Assembly: GCA_947375085.1 (NCBI GenBank)
Contig: CANCEQ010000005.1
Location: 1-41,002 of the forward strand
Source: Flavobacteriales bacterium
GTDB lineage: Bacteria; Bacteroidota; Bacteroidia; Flavobacteriales; Crocinitomicaceae
DNA length: 41,002 nucleotides
Direction: 5' to 3'
In this document: in pieces, positions 1-8,379 of the stretch
Layout: the number at the start of each line of letters is the position of its first letter
How positions within the stretch are numbered: the stretch's first letter is position 1
Made by a program: the position numbers and the translations under genes
Notes under the pieces: model-generated
What the model was told of the DNA's origin: nothing
The model's database searches: none
The model's input: only the letters and a program-made list of their open reading frames with translations

Positions 1-126
1 GATGCCGGTCAGCCTGATTTATCAAAATTACGTAACATTCAACCTTCTCAATCTCTTCTTGATGAACAAAAAGAACTTTTTCAAACCAAACATTCTAAAA
101 GTCATCTAGAAAGAAGTTGTGATTAA
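1..126 (+). CDS. C-terminal end of an unrecognised protein (partial)
   Basis: Frame 1 is open from the first base to a TAA at 124-126 and encodes the last 41 residues of a protein that starts outside the window. The tail is polar and charged (it begins DAGQPDLSKLRNIQ and ends HLERSCD), has no membrane segment, and is not a T9SS sorting tail. I do not recognise the family. The stop lies about 30 bases before the tRNA gene, so the two could be co-transcribed and share the terminator after the tRNA. That this frame is the coding one is inferred from its openness and position only. Confidence 0.5.
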   Translation, partial: DAGQPDLSKLRNIQPSQSLLDEQKELFQTKHSKSHLERSCD

Positions 127-156
127 GAAAGCATATCTCTATCTTTGTGTCAACAA

Positions 157-239
157 GCGCACGTGGTGAAACGGTAGACATGCCAGCTTGAGGGGCTGGT
201 GCCTTCAGTGGTGTGCTGGTTCGAGTCCAGTCGTGCGCA
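157..239 (+). tRNA. tRNA-Leu (anticodon GAG)
   Basis: An 83-base cloverleaf. Acceptor strands GCGCACG (157-163) and CGTGCGC (232-238) pair fully, with discriminator A239. The anticodon stem CCAGC/GCTGG (183-187/195-199) encloses loop TTGAGGG, giving anticodon GAG at 190-192, which reads CUC and CUU leucine codons. A long variable arm follows, as expected for a class II tRNA, then a T arm with loop TTCGAGT. CCA is not encoded (A239 is followed by CTT), so it must be added after transcription. Confidence 0.96.
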
Positions 240-243
240 CTTA

Positions 244-292
244 AGCAGAGTAAGAATTAGTAAAACAACACTAATTTTTACTTTGCTTTTTT
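244..292 (+). terminator. Rho-independent terminator after tRNA-Leu
   Basis: An 18-bp stem (244-261 with 270-287, two G-U pairs) closes an 8-base loop (AAAACAAC) and is followed by TTTTT and further T-rich sequence. It starts five bases after the tRNA and would end the transcript carrying the tRNA, separating it from the glycosyltransferase gene at 411. Confidence 0.88.
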
Positions 293-410
293 ATTTCAAC
301 ATTTTTTCGCTAACTTAAATTAGTATGGAAATAATTTATAAAACACCTTGTTAAGAAAAACATTCTTATTACTTTTACTAGTCAAAACATAAGAAAAGTC
401 CTACTATAAA

Positions 411-1877
411 ATGCTATTTATCAATCTTTTGTTGTCATTTGATGCTGTGAGATTTTACAACCAATTGCCAACTTTTTTCACTTATATTTTTTTATTGTAT
501 TTCTTTTTAATTGGATTTTCTTACATCTTTATGATCTTTTTTTCTAGATCAGCACTTAAATACCATGTTAATGTAAATAGCTTTATTGATTATGATGTAA
601 TCCTAACTTCCCCCTTACAACCTTCACTTTCTATAATTGCACCAGCTTACAATGAAGGGAAAACAATCATCGAAAATGTCAAATCGTTATTGGCAATGAA
701 TTATCAAAATTATGAAGTATTGATAATTAACGATGGAAGTACTGACGATACACTTTCAAAAATTACAGATTATTTTTCACTTGAAGAAATTGATTACAAT
801 TACACTTCAAATTTAGAAACGAGTGAAATTGTGTCAATTTTAAAATCGACTAATCGAAAATGGAGTAAACTACTCGTAATCAATAAGATAAACGGAGGTA
901 AATCCGACGCGTTAAATGTAGGGTTGAATGTAGCTAAAGGAAAATATTTTGCATGTATAGATGTTGACTGTATTATCGATAAAAAAGCACTTCTAAAAAT
1001 GTCTAAATCATTTTTAGAACATCAAACTAGTCGAGTAATAGCAACAGGAGCAGTTATAGGCGTTTCTAATAATTGTGAAGTTGAAAATGGAAATATTAAT
1101 GAAATGAAAATGCCTAAAACTTGGCTCGGTTCTATTCAAACTATGGAATATTTTAGAGCCTTTTTATTAGGAAGAGTTTCATGGAGTAGAATCAATGGAT
1201 CAATTATTATTTCAGGTGCATTTGGTTTTTTTGATAAAGATTTAGCAATTGAAGTTGGAGGCTATAATCATAAAACTGTTGGTGAAGACATGGAATTAAC
1301 CATGAGGATGCGACGAAAAATGTTGAAAGACAACATTCGTCACAAAGTCATTTTTTCACCAGAACCACTTTGTTGGACTGAAGTTCCAGAAAAACACAAA
1401 ATACTCAAAACACAACGTCGTCGTTGGACAAGAGGAACTATAGAATCGCTATGGATACACCGAAGAATGTTTTTTAATAAAGATTATGGTATTATTGGTT
1501 GGTTTAGTCTACCCTATTGGCTTTTATTCGAATGGTTAGCTCCCATACTAGAATTTACCGGCTTAATATATTTTACTCTATGTGCATTGTTAGGAGTTAT
1601 TAATTGGCCTTTCTTTTACTTATTACTCTTACTAGTATATTTTTTCTCAACGTTTGTATCATTAACTTCTGTGCTTTTTCATGAATACACTTATAAACAA
1701 TACACACGAACTAAAGATATTTTTAAATTAATAATTGCATGTTTAATAGATCCAATCATTTTTCATCCAAGAATTATGTTTTTTGCAATTTATGGAAATT
1801 TAGATAAATTATACAATCGCAAAACATCTTGGGGAACTATGTCAAGACTTGGTCATTCAAAAAAGAAAAATAAATGA
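411..1877 (+). CDS. Membrane GT2 polysaccharide synthase (PgaC/YaiP-like)
   Basis: A processive-type family 2 glycosyltransferase of the inner membrane, 488 residues. Membrane segments lie near residues 20-44, then a cytosolic GT-A domain with APAYNEG (77-83), NDGS (107-110), the metal-binding DVD (184-186), the catalytic ED (292-293) and QRRRW (335-339), then hydrophobic segments from about 360 to 430. This arrangement matches PgaC, hyaluronan synthase and E. coli YaiP, which polymerise a sugar nucleotide and push the chain through the membrane. No PilZ or other c-di-GMP domain is visible. The next gene overlaps the stop by four bases (ATGA), so the two are an operon. A poor -7-like box (TACTTTTA at 370) with TTG at 348 could drive it. 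The substrate cannot be read from sequence; UDP-GlcNAc is only a guess by analogy. Confidence 0.9.
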   Translation: MLFINLLLSFDAVRFYNQLPTFFTYIFLLYFFLIGFSYIFMIFFSRSALKYHVNVNSFIDYDVILTSPLQPSLSIIAPAYNEGKTIIENVKSLLAMNYQNYEVLIINDGSTDDTLSKITDYFSLEEIDYNYTSNLETSEIVSILKSTNRKWSKLLVINKINGGKSDALNVGLNVAKGKYFACIDVDCIIDKKALLKMSKSFLEHQTSRVIATGAVIGVSNNCEVENGNINEMKMPKTWLGSIQTMEYFRAFLLGRVSWSRINGSIIISGAFGFFDKDLAIEVGGYNHKTVGEDMELTMRMRRKMLKDNIRHKVIFSPEPLCWTEVPEKHKILKTQRRRWTRGTIESLWIHRRMFFNKDYGIIGWFSLPYWLLFEWLAPILEFTGLIYFTLCALLGVINWPFFYLLLLLVYFFSTFVSLTSVLFHEYTYKQYTRTKDIFKLIIACLIDPIIFHPRIMFFAIYGNLDKLYNRKTSWGTMSRLGHSKKKNK

Positions 1878-3022
1878 AAACATTATTATTTTTTGATTCT
1901 TTTAAATTAATGTCTTACTTCAGAGAAGGTGATTTCTCTTTTTTATTTTTAGCGATTTTAGTTTTATGTTTCGCACTTTTAAGTTTAATAGCTTTACTTT
2001 TAATTGTATATAAACACTTTCGCTTTATTTATAATAAACATGCATTTACTAAATCAACCAAAAGAATTTTCAGAACTTTTAAAATATATTATAAAGAAAT
2101 TGAAAAACCTAAAAGCAATGAAAGGAGGCTATCGACAAAATTGTTTGGTAGAAAATTCTTGCAAAGTAAATTAACTCGTTCAACTTTACAAAAAATCATT
2201 TTAAAGGCTTATAAAAAAGCACCCGAGATAGAACAAAGAAAACTAGAGCGGTTATTTGTGTATTTAAAGTTTGAACGAGAAATTAGAAAAAATATTTCTA
2301 ATAAGGATTGGCACATTGCGGCAGAAGCTATACATTATGCCGGCGCTATGAATATAAAAAAATGCTATCCAAAAATATTACCATTTGTAGATGTTAGAAA
2401 TCGTATTTTAAGAAATGAAGCGCGATTTGCGGCTATTCGCTTAGCTCCAGAAGACCCTCTAGAATTTCTTGATCAAATTGAATTTGATTTATCAAATTGG
2501 GAGCAATTAGGTATTATAGACACTATTCAAAAATACAAGCACACTGAAATTAAAAATATTGGAAAATATTTAAATCACCCAATTAATAGTGTTGTTATTT
2601 TATCATTGAAAATAATTGAAGTTTTTGGGATTAAAAATGAAACAGAAAATATAAAAAAATGCTTCACTTTAACTTTTTCAAAATCAGTTAAAAAACAGTG
2701 TATTTACACATTAGGCTACGTTGGGAAAACAATTGACAATTATTTTTTAATTTCTAAATTAAAAGATAAAAGAGAAATAGATATGATTGTACCTTTTTTA
2801 ATCTCTATAAGGAAAATAGGTATTGAAGAAGACCAAATTGATCCATTGATTTATTTACTTTATAGTAATGAATATGATATTGTAAATTATACGGCTCTTA
2901 TCTTTAAAACCAATGAAATTGGATTAGAATTATTAGAAGCTATTCTACCTACATTAAATACAATGCAAGTTAAGGCAGTTGATTTCGCTTTAAAATATGA
3001 GCCTCATTTATCTAATTACTAA
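1874..3022 (+). CDS. Membrane-anchored HEAT-like repeat protein
   Basis: 382 residues with one strong N-terminal membrane segment (about 22-46), a basic linker (about 50-120), and then an all-helical region in which paired helices repeat, resembling degenerate HEAT/armadillo units. No catalytic motif is visible. It overlaps the GT2 synthase stop by ATGA and is therefore translationally coupled to it. I infer a scaffold or activator for the synthase on the cytoplasmic face, perhaps filling the place that a PilZ domain or PgaD-like subunit takes in other systems. The end is convergent with the minus-strand glycosidase gene: its TAA (3020-3022) shares bases with the other gene's stop. The HEAT assignment rests on helix pattern and character, not on a profile match. 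Confidence 0.75.
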   Translation: MKTLLFFDSFKLMSYFREGDFSFLFLAILVLCFALLSLIALLLIVYKHFRFIYNKHAFTKSTKRIFRTFKIYYKEIEKPKSNERRLSTKLFGRKFLQSKLTRSTLQKIILKAYKKAPEIEQRKLERLFVYLKFEREIRKNISNKDWHIAAEAIHYAGAMNIKKCYPKILPFVDVRNRILRNEARFAAIRLAPEDPLEFLDQIEFDLSNWEQLGIIDTIQKYKHTEIKNIGKYLNHPINSVVILSLKIIEVFGIKNETENIKKCFTLTFSKSVKKQCIYTLGYVGKTIDNYFLISKLKDKREIDMIVPFLISIRKIGIEEDQIDPLIYLLYSNEYDIVNYTALIFKTNEIGLELLEAILPTLNTMQVKAVDFALKYEPHLSNY

Positions 3023-4062
3023 CGCCAACCAGGAGTCTGAAGCGAATAATATTCCCATAAAAAATTATCCGCATCTATCAATATTTCATTTACTTTCATG
3101 GACCAAACCGTTGATGTTTTTGAAAGTAAAACATCTTTTCTATTTTTTTGTTTAATAAGTATATCTGAAGAGATAGTATATTGATTTAATATGAAAAAAT
3201 TATATTTCTTTTTATTCTCGGGAATTATATTTTTCTTCAATCGAATTACTTCTTCTGGATTTAAACGTAAACTGATTACTTCATTTTTATCTTTAACAAT
3301 CCATGCAGACTCTAAAGAAATACAGGTTTCCCATTTATGCTGATTATAAAAAGCTTTCAATTCAGTCAAACGAATATCATTTAAATAAGGTTGTATTTCA
3401 TTATTTTCAAAATAGAAACCACCATCTTTAATATAGAGCATTACAATTGGATATGCACGAGTTTGTTTTATTAAATCAAATGAATATCCTCTTTTATGAT
3501 TTACTTTTTCACTATCAATCAATGAACAAAAAAAACCTATTTCTTTGGTTGAAAATGAATTTTCTAAAAACTTAAGAATTTCAACTAACTTTGAATTATT
3601 AGCTCTTTCTACTTTTGCTCCATCATTTATCCATTCCAAATCAATATATACACCTGAATACAAAAGATTCAACTCTTTTATTTTTTTAGAAACAGTAGTT
3701 ATAATTGAAGAATGATTTGAATAGATCTTTTGAAATTGATCATTTCCATAAGCATCTAAAAACCATAAATATAATTTTGTCTTATTTTTCGCTAATCGAT
3801 TGCTAAAAACTTGTAAATTTTTCTGTCTAATTGGTTCAAAATAGATATTACCTTTATTAAAAACATAATCTGTACCTAAATGTAAAATCACCTTTGTATA
3901 ATTCATTGAAATACTGTCCGCAAATTTCACTATTTCCATTGTATCGACTGTTTCAAATCGTAACAACTGAATTTTTTCATCAGCGATCACAATACCTTTA
4001 CAAAAAGAATTACTTGAAAAAATAAGTAGACAATAACAGAATAAAAAAGATAAAATTTTCAT
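3019..4062 (-). CDS. Secreted GH18-like TIM-barrel glycosidase (putative)
   Basis: 347 residues with an N-terminal signal peptide (hydrophobic to about residue 20, cleavage near SFCKG; C21 might be a lipidation site although the lipobox is poor). Alternating beta strands and helices suggest a TIM barrel. The segment SGVYIDLEW (136-144) resembles the GH18 active-site strand in which Glu is the acid/base (here E143, with D141), and aromatic/Trp-rich strand ends follow. Known GH18 and related enzymes cleave N-acetylglucosamine polymers. Last gene of the minus-strand operon, five bases after the LtaS-like gene. I infer a periplasmic hydrolase that trims or releases the polymer made by the neighbouring GT2 synthase, by analogy with the hydrolase half of PgaB. 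Sequence is divergent, so the family call is tentative. Confidence 0.6.
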   Translation of the reverse strand: MKILSFLFCYCLLIFSSNSFCKGIVIADEKIQLLRFETVDTMEIVKFADSISMNYTKVILHLGTDYVFNKGNIYFEPIRQKNLQVFSNRLAKNKTKLYLWFLDAYGNDQFQKIYSNHSSIITTVSKKIKELNLLYSGVYIDLEWINDGAKVERANNSKLVEILKFLENSFSTKEIGFFCSLIDSEKVNHKRGYSFDLIKQTRAYPIVMLYIKDGGFYFENNEIQPYLNDIRLTELKAFYNQHKWETCISLESAWIVKDKNEVISLRLNPEEVIRLKKNIIPENKKKYNFFILNQYTISSDILIKQKNRKDVLLSKTSTVWSMKVNEILIDADNFLWEYYSLQTPGWR

Positions 4063-4067
4063 TTCAA

Positions 4068-6044
4068 TTACTTTAATAAGGTTTTTAATGATTTTACCTT
4101 ATTATTTTTTTGTTTGAATAAATTGTATTTTCTTTCTATTTCAGCTTTCTTTTTAGAATCATTAATTGGTGAAATATCCATACTTGATGAAATTTTAAAT
4201 AAAGTAGAACCTGATAAAAAATAATCTTTATCTATATAATCCATAAATTCACTCTTGTTTCTCATTAAAGGATAACTATGTGTATTTCTAAAGGCTTGGT
4301 TTACATCTAATCCTGTTCCTATTATTGAAGATTCATTAGGAATTTGAATACCAAAGTTTGAATTTAACAAAGACAACATACTTGGTAAAACATCAAAATG
4401 GGATGAAATTGAATTAAATCTTGCTGACTTTTTCAACAAAGGAGACCAAATTAACAATGGCACATGAAAACGATCCAATTGAGATGCTATCGGAATTTCG
4501 GGCATACGATGATCTCCTGTAATCACAAAAATAGTATTACTAAAATCAGGTCGTTTTTTATAATCAACTATGAATTGTTTCAAGGCATCATCGAAATACA
4601 ATAAACTAGCAAACTGCTTTTCATAATTCAAATCATTCTCTTTCTGTTCTTTGGAAATTGGTAAACCTGAAATGTATTTTTTCGCTTTTACTAAATATTT
4701 CTTTTGTTCATTTATTAAAAAAGGGTCATGAGTCGACAATGTTAAAATGATATCTACATTAGGAATTGTGTCTTTTGGAGAAGATTTAATGTATTTAGAA
4801 AACAATGCTTTATCACCATATCCCCAAGTTTCTCCACCTTTGTCAGATGGCATTTTAGCAAAACCTTTCCCGAAATTTTTAACGTCAACTATTGATGTTA
4901 TATTTTGACGTTTCATAAATATATCCATATCATCAAATTCGGAATGACCCCCATAATAAAATGATGATTTATAACCTTGGTTTCCTAAAATAGATAAAAG
5001 TGTTTCATGATGTGGCATTTTGTCTTTTAAAGCTGTAAAACCATTTTCGCTAAATGGAAGTGATCCCATTAGTGCAGGTAATACTCCAAAAGTTCTACCG
5101 GTTGTACTCACCATATTACTCCAATACAATCCACTTTTAGACATTTCATCAAAGAAAGGTGTAAAACTACCTAAGTATGCATTTTCACCACTATAGGCAC
5201 GACCTAAACTTTCTACAATTATATATACGATATTAGGAGCTTTATCACTTTTAATAAAATAATCACCTAATTCATTTTGGGCAATATCAGTATGTAAAAA
5301 AGGGAATTTACTTTCATCAACATATGTATGATCTTTTTCTTCAATTACTTCTGGAACAATTACTTCCGAACTCATTGAAAAATTCATCGATGAATTTGAC
5401 CCGATATATCTGTCTTTCAAACTATTTATAAAATAACCCGTTTTATTCGAAGCTGTCATTGCTGAAAATTCATCTTTATATAATGAAGTATTTGCAATGC
5501 CAAATCCACCGACACAAAACATAATAATTAACACCTTCTCATAAATAAAAACTATTAGAGAATCTTTAATTCCGATATGTATCCAATAAAATAAGACTGA
5601 GGTAATGAAACCAAAAACTACAATTATCATGATATTTCCAGGAGTTAAATGTCCTGATGAATTAACTACTTGTGTTATTTCATTGAATGAATAGGCAAAA
5701 ACATCTGCACCCAATGGTAATTTCGTAGATCCAAAATAAAAATCTAAGCCTATATTCCCCATCACAATGATTACAGATGTAAACACAATAAACCACCTTG
5801 AAAAAGAAGGTCTTATGACATACAGAATCAAAAATGGAATAAAAAGTACAGAAGAAATTTTCAACCAAAAAAAGAGATCATACCATAAACCTAAAAGTTG
5901 ATAAACCCAACTTCCATTAGGTAGAAAAAAAACGGATGTAATGTAAAATAATGCAAACAATCTTGAAATTGTTAACATGATAATTAAACAAATACTATTT
6001 GATAAATAGATATTTACAACTTGGTTAATTCTAGTGTCGTTCAA
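4068..6044 (-). CDS. LtaS-type membrane phosphotransferase/sulfatase-fold protein
   Basis: 658 residues. Hydrophobic segments occupy about residues 18-40, 58-77, 85-103, 138-156 and 165-184; a linker leads to a periplasmic alkaline-phosphatase-fold domain (about 268-600). Visible active-site features are VYIIVESLGR with metal-binding E278, STTGRTFG with likely nucleophile T318 (aligned with the catalytic Thr of LtaS), STHDPF, and ITGDHR near the C-terminal end of the domain. The LtaS/OpgB/EptA superfamily moves phosphoglycerol or phosphoethanolamine from lipid to glycan or lipid acceptors, or hydrolyses sulfate esters. Threonine rather than a CxPxR motif argues for phosphotransfer and against a formylglycine sulfatase. 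Eight bases after the YaiO-like gene, so same operon; inferred to decorate the exported polysaccharide. Confidence 0.85.
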   Translation of the reverse strand: MNDTRINQVVNIYLSNSICLIIMLTISRLFALFYITSVFFLPNGSWVYQLLGLWYDLFFWLKISSVLFIPFLILYVIRPSFSRWFIVFTSVIIVMGNIGLDFYFGSTKLPLGADVFAYSFNEITQVVNSSGHLTPGNIMIIVVFGFITSVLFYWIHIGIKDSLIVFIYEKVLIIMFCVGGFGIANTSLYKDEFSAMTASNKTGYFINSLKDRYIGSNSSMNFSMSSEVIVPEVIEEKDHTYVDESKFPFLHTDIAQNELGDYFIKSDKAPNIVYIIVESLGRAYSGENAYLGSFTPFFDEMSKSGLYWSNMVSTTGRTFGVLPALMGSLPFSENGFTALKDKMPHHETLLSILGNQGYKSSFYYGGHSEFDDMDIFMKRQNITSIVDVKNFGKGFAKMPSDKGGETWGYGDKALFSKYIKSSPKDTIPNVDIILTLSTHDPFLINEQKKYLVKAKKYISGLPISKEQKENDLNYEKQFASLLYFDDALKQFIVDYKKRPDFSNTIFVITGDHRMPEIPIASQLDRFHVPLLIWSPLLKKSARFNSISSHFDVLPSMLSLLNSNFGIQIPNESSIIGTGLDVNQAFRNTHSYPLMRNKSEFMDYIDKDYFLSGSTLFKISSSMDISPINDSKKKAEIERKYNLFKQKNNKVKSLKTLLK

Positions 6045-6052
6045 AATATATC

Positions 6053-7276
6053 TTAAAAAAATCGTGAAAAAGTAACATCAAATGTTAAAACATATCTATT
6101 TAAATTTGTAAAGTATTCTTGTAACTCATTATTTAATGAAACGTTTAACATCCATCTTTTGTTATACAATTTATTATACTCCAAACGCAATATTGCGCTT
6201 TTAAGTAAATAAAATGGGTTATTTTCAAATTGAATTCTCCTACGTTCATCTGGTGAAATTCCATAACTAGCACGAATCCCCCAATAATTATCAGCGTCTT
6301 CGAGATATTTTCTTATCAAAATCGAACCAGAAGTTGAAACCCCCAATTTACTAGGAGTTATAAATGACCTTAATCCTATCCAATAATCTCCTTTGTATTT
6401 CCCTAAATAGATAGAATAAATAAACACATCTGATTTAACAAACCTCAAATATCGAACTCCCAATGCCATTTCAAATGACTTCGGAAGCTTTTGATAAATA
6501 TCAGTCCCCGCTCTCCAATTTGGAAAAATACCTGTCCCAGCACAACCTACATTAAAATAAGCATATTTTTTAGCAGAAAGAGTTGGATAGGCATCCATTT
6601 CTAGCTGTAAACCATTGGTTTTAAAACGATTTGCATAGTTCACTCTACCTATAACAGCTCCTATTTTTTTTGTTCTCCTTAAATATTGAGCACTTATAAA
6701 ATGCCAAGGATCTAAAACTTTTGAAAAATAGTCAATTGAATAATTTAGCGATAATTTGTTTTTATATAAATCTGGTTCCAAATCATATAGCATTTCTTTT
6801 AATTTTAAATCATTCGGATTAGAGATTAGTCCTTTTTTTAAAACTAATATTGCTTCTTCTTTTTTATTTAAAGCTACTAAATTCCTAGCTTTTTTGAAGA
6901 AAAAAACAGCTTCATTTGGAAAAAAACTCAATGATGAATCTGCAAATTCAACACCTTTATCATATCTCTCATCCCAATATAATAAATCTAGCTTTGCATC
7001 TAGTGCATCATAATAAGAGGGTTTAAATTTTAAAACTTGGTTAATTACAATTTCTGCAGAATCATATTTATCATCCCAAATATATGTTCTTGCAACCAAT
7101 AATTTAACATCATAATTATTTTTAATCTGTAAAATTTTAGCTCCAATTTTTCTAGCCTCTTCTCTTTTTCCATTGTAAGCATTTTCTTTCATTACAGAAA
7201 ACAGGCTATCTATATCTTGAGATGAAACAAAATTAGAACTAACTAAGCAACAAATAAATAAGAATAACTTCCGCAC
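6053..7276 (-). CDS. YaiO-family outer-membrane beta-barrel protein with TPR domain
   Basis: 407 residues. A signal peptide (1-19, ending FVSSQ) precedes about four TPR-like helix pairs (roughly 25-165; WDDKYDSAEIVINQVLKFKP is a typical unit), then a C-terminal region of alternating amphipathic strands (about 175-407) ending in Phe (VTFSRFF), typical of an outer-membrane barrel. This TPR-plus-barrel plan is that of YaiO and also of the PgaA exporter. In E. coli yaiO lies near the GT2 gene yaiP, so the nearby GT2 synthase is a natural partner. I infer an outer-membrane exit or docking site for the polysaccharide. It is the third gene of a compact minus-strand operon, 19 bases after the WecA-like gene. 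Confidence 0.85.
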   Translation of the reverse strand: MRKLFLFICCLVSSNFVSSQDIDSLFSVMKENAYNGKREEARKIGAKILQIKNNYDVKLLVARTYIWDDKYDSAEIVINQVLKFKPSYYDALDAKLDLLYWDERYDKGVEFADSSLSFFPNEAVFFFKKARNLVALNKKEEAILVLKKGLISNPNDLKLKEMLYDLEPDLYKNKLSLNYSIDYFSKVLDPWHFISAQYLRRTKKIGAVIGRVNYANRFKTNGLQLEMDAYPTLSAKKYAYFNVGCAGTGIFPNWRAGTDIYQKLPKSFEMALGVRYLRFVKSDVFIYSIYLGKYKGDYWIGLRSFITPSKLGVSTSGSILIRKYLEDADNYWGIRASYGISPDERRRIQFENNPFYLLKSAILRLEYNKLYNKRWMLNVSLNNELQEYFTNLNRYVLTFDVTFSRFF

Positions 7277-7295
7277 TTAAACAACACTTTTGAAA

Positions 7296-8372
7296 TCAAC
7301 TATTCTCTAATTCTTTATTTTTTTTAGTCCATACATTTATCTCATTATTTAGAGATAATAAGTTAGAAAACACAACAAACAAAATCAATAACAAAATGAT
7401 TGTAACTGTATGAGAGAAAAAGCTACCTGTAAAAATGGACAACAAAAGCAAAGAGATAGCTGTAATTACAATAATAATTGAAGCACTACCATGTGCAATT
7501 TTTAAATTAATCAGTAAATGATGTAAATGTGTTTTATCCGCTCTAAATGGACTATATCCTTTTTTAATTCTTCTAGTATAAACTCGCATCGAATCAATCA
7601 CCGGCAAAATTAAAACACCAATAACGGTTGAAAGTACAACTGGTAAATTTGAAGTATTTATCGACGTGTTAATCAAAATTAAGCCTGTAACCACTAAAAT
7701 ATATCCTAAGAAAAGTGAACCCGCATCTCCAAGAAAAATTTTATTTTTTTTACTTAAGTTGAATTTTAAAAAGCCAATTAGGGCGCCCATCATTGTTAAA
7801 AAAAGAAGTGCTAATAAAAATTTATATAACAAAATAGCAATGATTGTATATGCCGAAAAACCGATAATCGCTAGTCCTGCTGCTAAACCATCTATTCCGT
7901 CTGTTAAATTAAATGCATTAACTGTTCCTGTAATAACTAATATCGTCAAAATCAATTTAACTGTTTCAGGTAATTCATTTATTCCAAAAATTCCAAATAA
8001 AGACTCTACTTTAATTCCTGAAGAATAAACAAAATAGGCTAAACCTAGTTGAATAACTAACTTTATAATTGCCTTCACATTGATTTTATCATCAATTACA
8101 CCTACAATTAATAAAACTAAAGAACCTATGAATAATGAATAAAGTTGCTCCAATTCCGAATTATAGTTAACATCAATCAATAAAGTAGCAGTCGATGCTA
8201 AAAAAATTGAAATTCCACCCATTACCGGTATCGGAGTATAATGCGATTTTCGATAATTTGGCTTATCAACTAAACCAATTTTTATTGACAACCCTCTTAC
8301 GAAAGGAGTAATAAAAAGAACTAAAAAAAAGGCGATAAAAGGATAGAAATAAAAAGAATAAAATGAGTTCAT
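7296..8372 (-). CDS. Undecaprenyl-phosphate HexNAc-1-phosphate transferase (WecA/TagO family)
   Basis: 358 residues, about ten or eleven membrane segments. It transfers a sugar-1-phosphate (usually GlcNAc-1-P) from UDP to undecaprenyl phosphate at the inner membrane, starting a lipid-linked glycan. Family motifs are intact: DD at 94-95, NLTDGIDGLA (155-164), FLGDAGS (213-219) and a HLHHLL motif (282-287) that corresponds to the His-rich loop of WecA/TagO. The absence of muramyl-peptide features and the context separate it from MraY. It follows the DUF1972 glycosyltransferase by seven bases, and that enzyme probably adds the next sugar. It may initiate the polymer of the Wzx/Wzy cluster at 13-26 kb, which has no initiating enzyme of its own. 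Confidence 0.92.
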   Translation of the reverse strand: MNSFYSFYFYPFIAFFLVLFITPFVRGLSIKIGLVDKPNYRKSHYTPIPVMGGISIFLASTATLLIDVNYNSELEQLYSLFIGSLVLLIVGVIDDKINVKAIIKLVIQLGLAYFVYSSGIKVESLFGIFGINELPETVKLILTILVITGTVNAFNLTDGIDGLAAGLAIIGFSAYTIIAILLYKFLLALLFLTMMGALIGFLKFNLSKKNKIFLGDAGSLFLGYILVVTGLILINTSINTSNLPVVLSTVIGVLILPVIDSMRVYTRRIKKGYSPFRADKTHLHHLLINLKIAHGSASIIIVITAISLLLLSIFTGSFFSHTVTIILLLILFVVFSNLLSLNNEINVWTKKNKELENS

Positions 8373-8379
8373 ATAATAT

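Noticed and set aside
5680..5868. Small Cys/Phe-rich frame within the LtaS-like gene
   Set aside because: Same strand, other frame of a well-supported gene; composition is typical of a shadow of membrane-segment codons.
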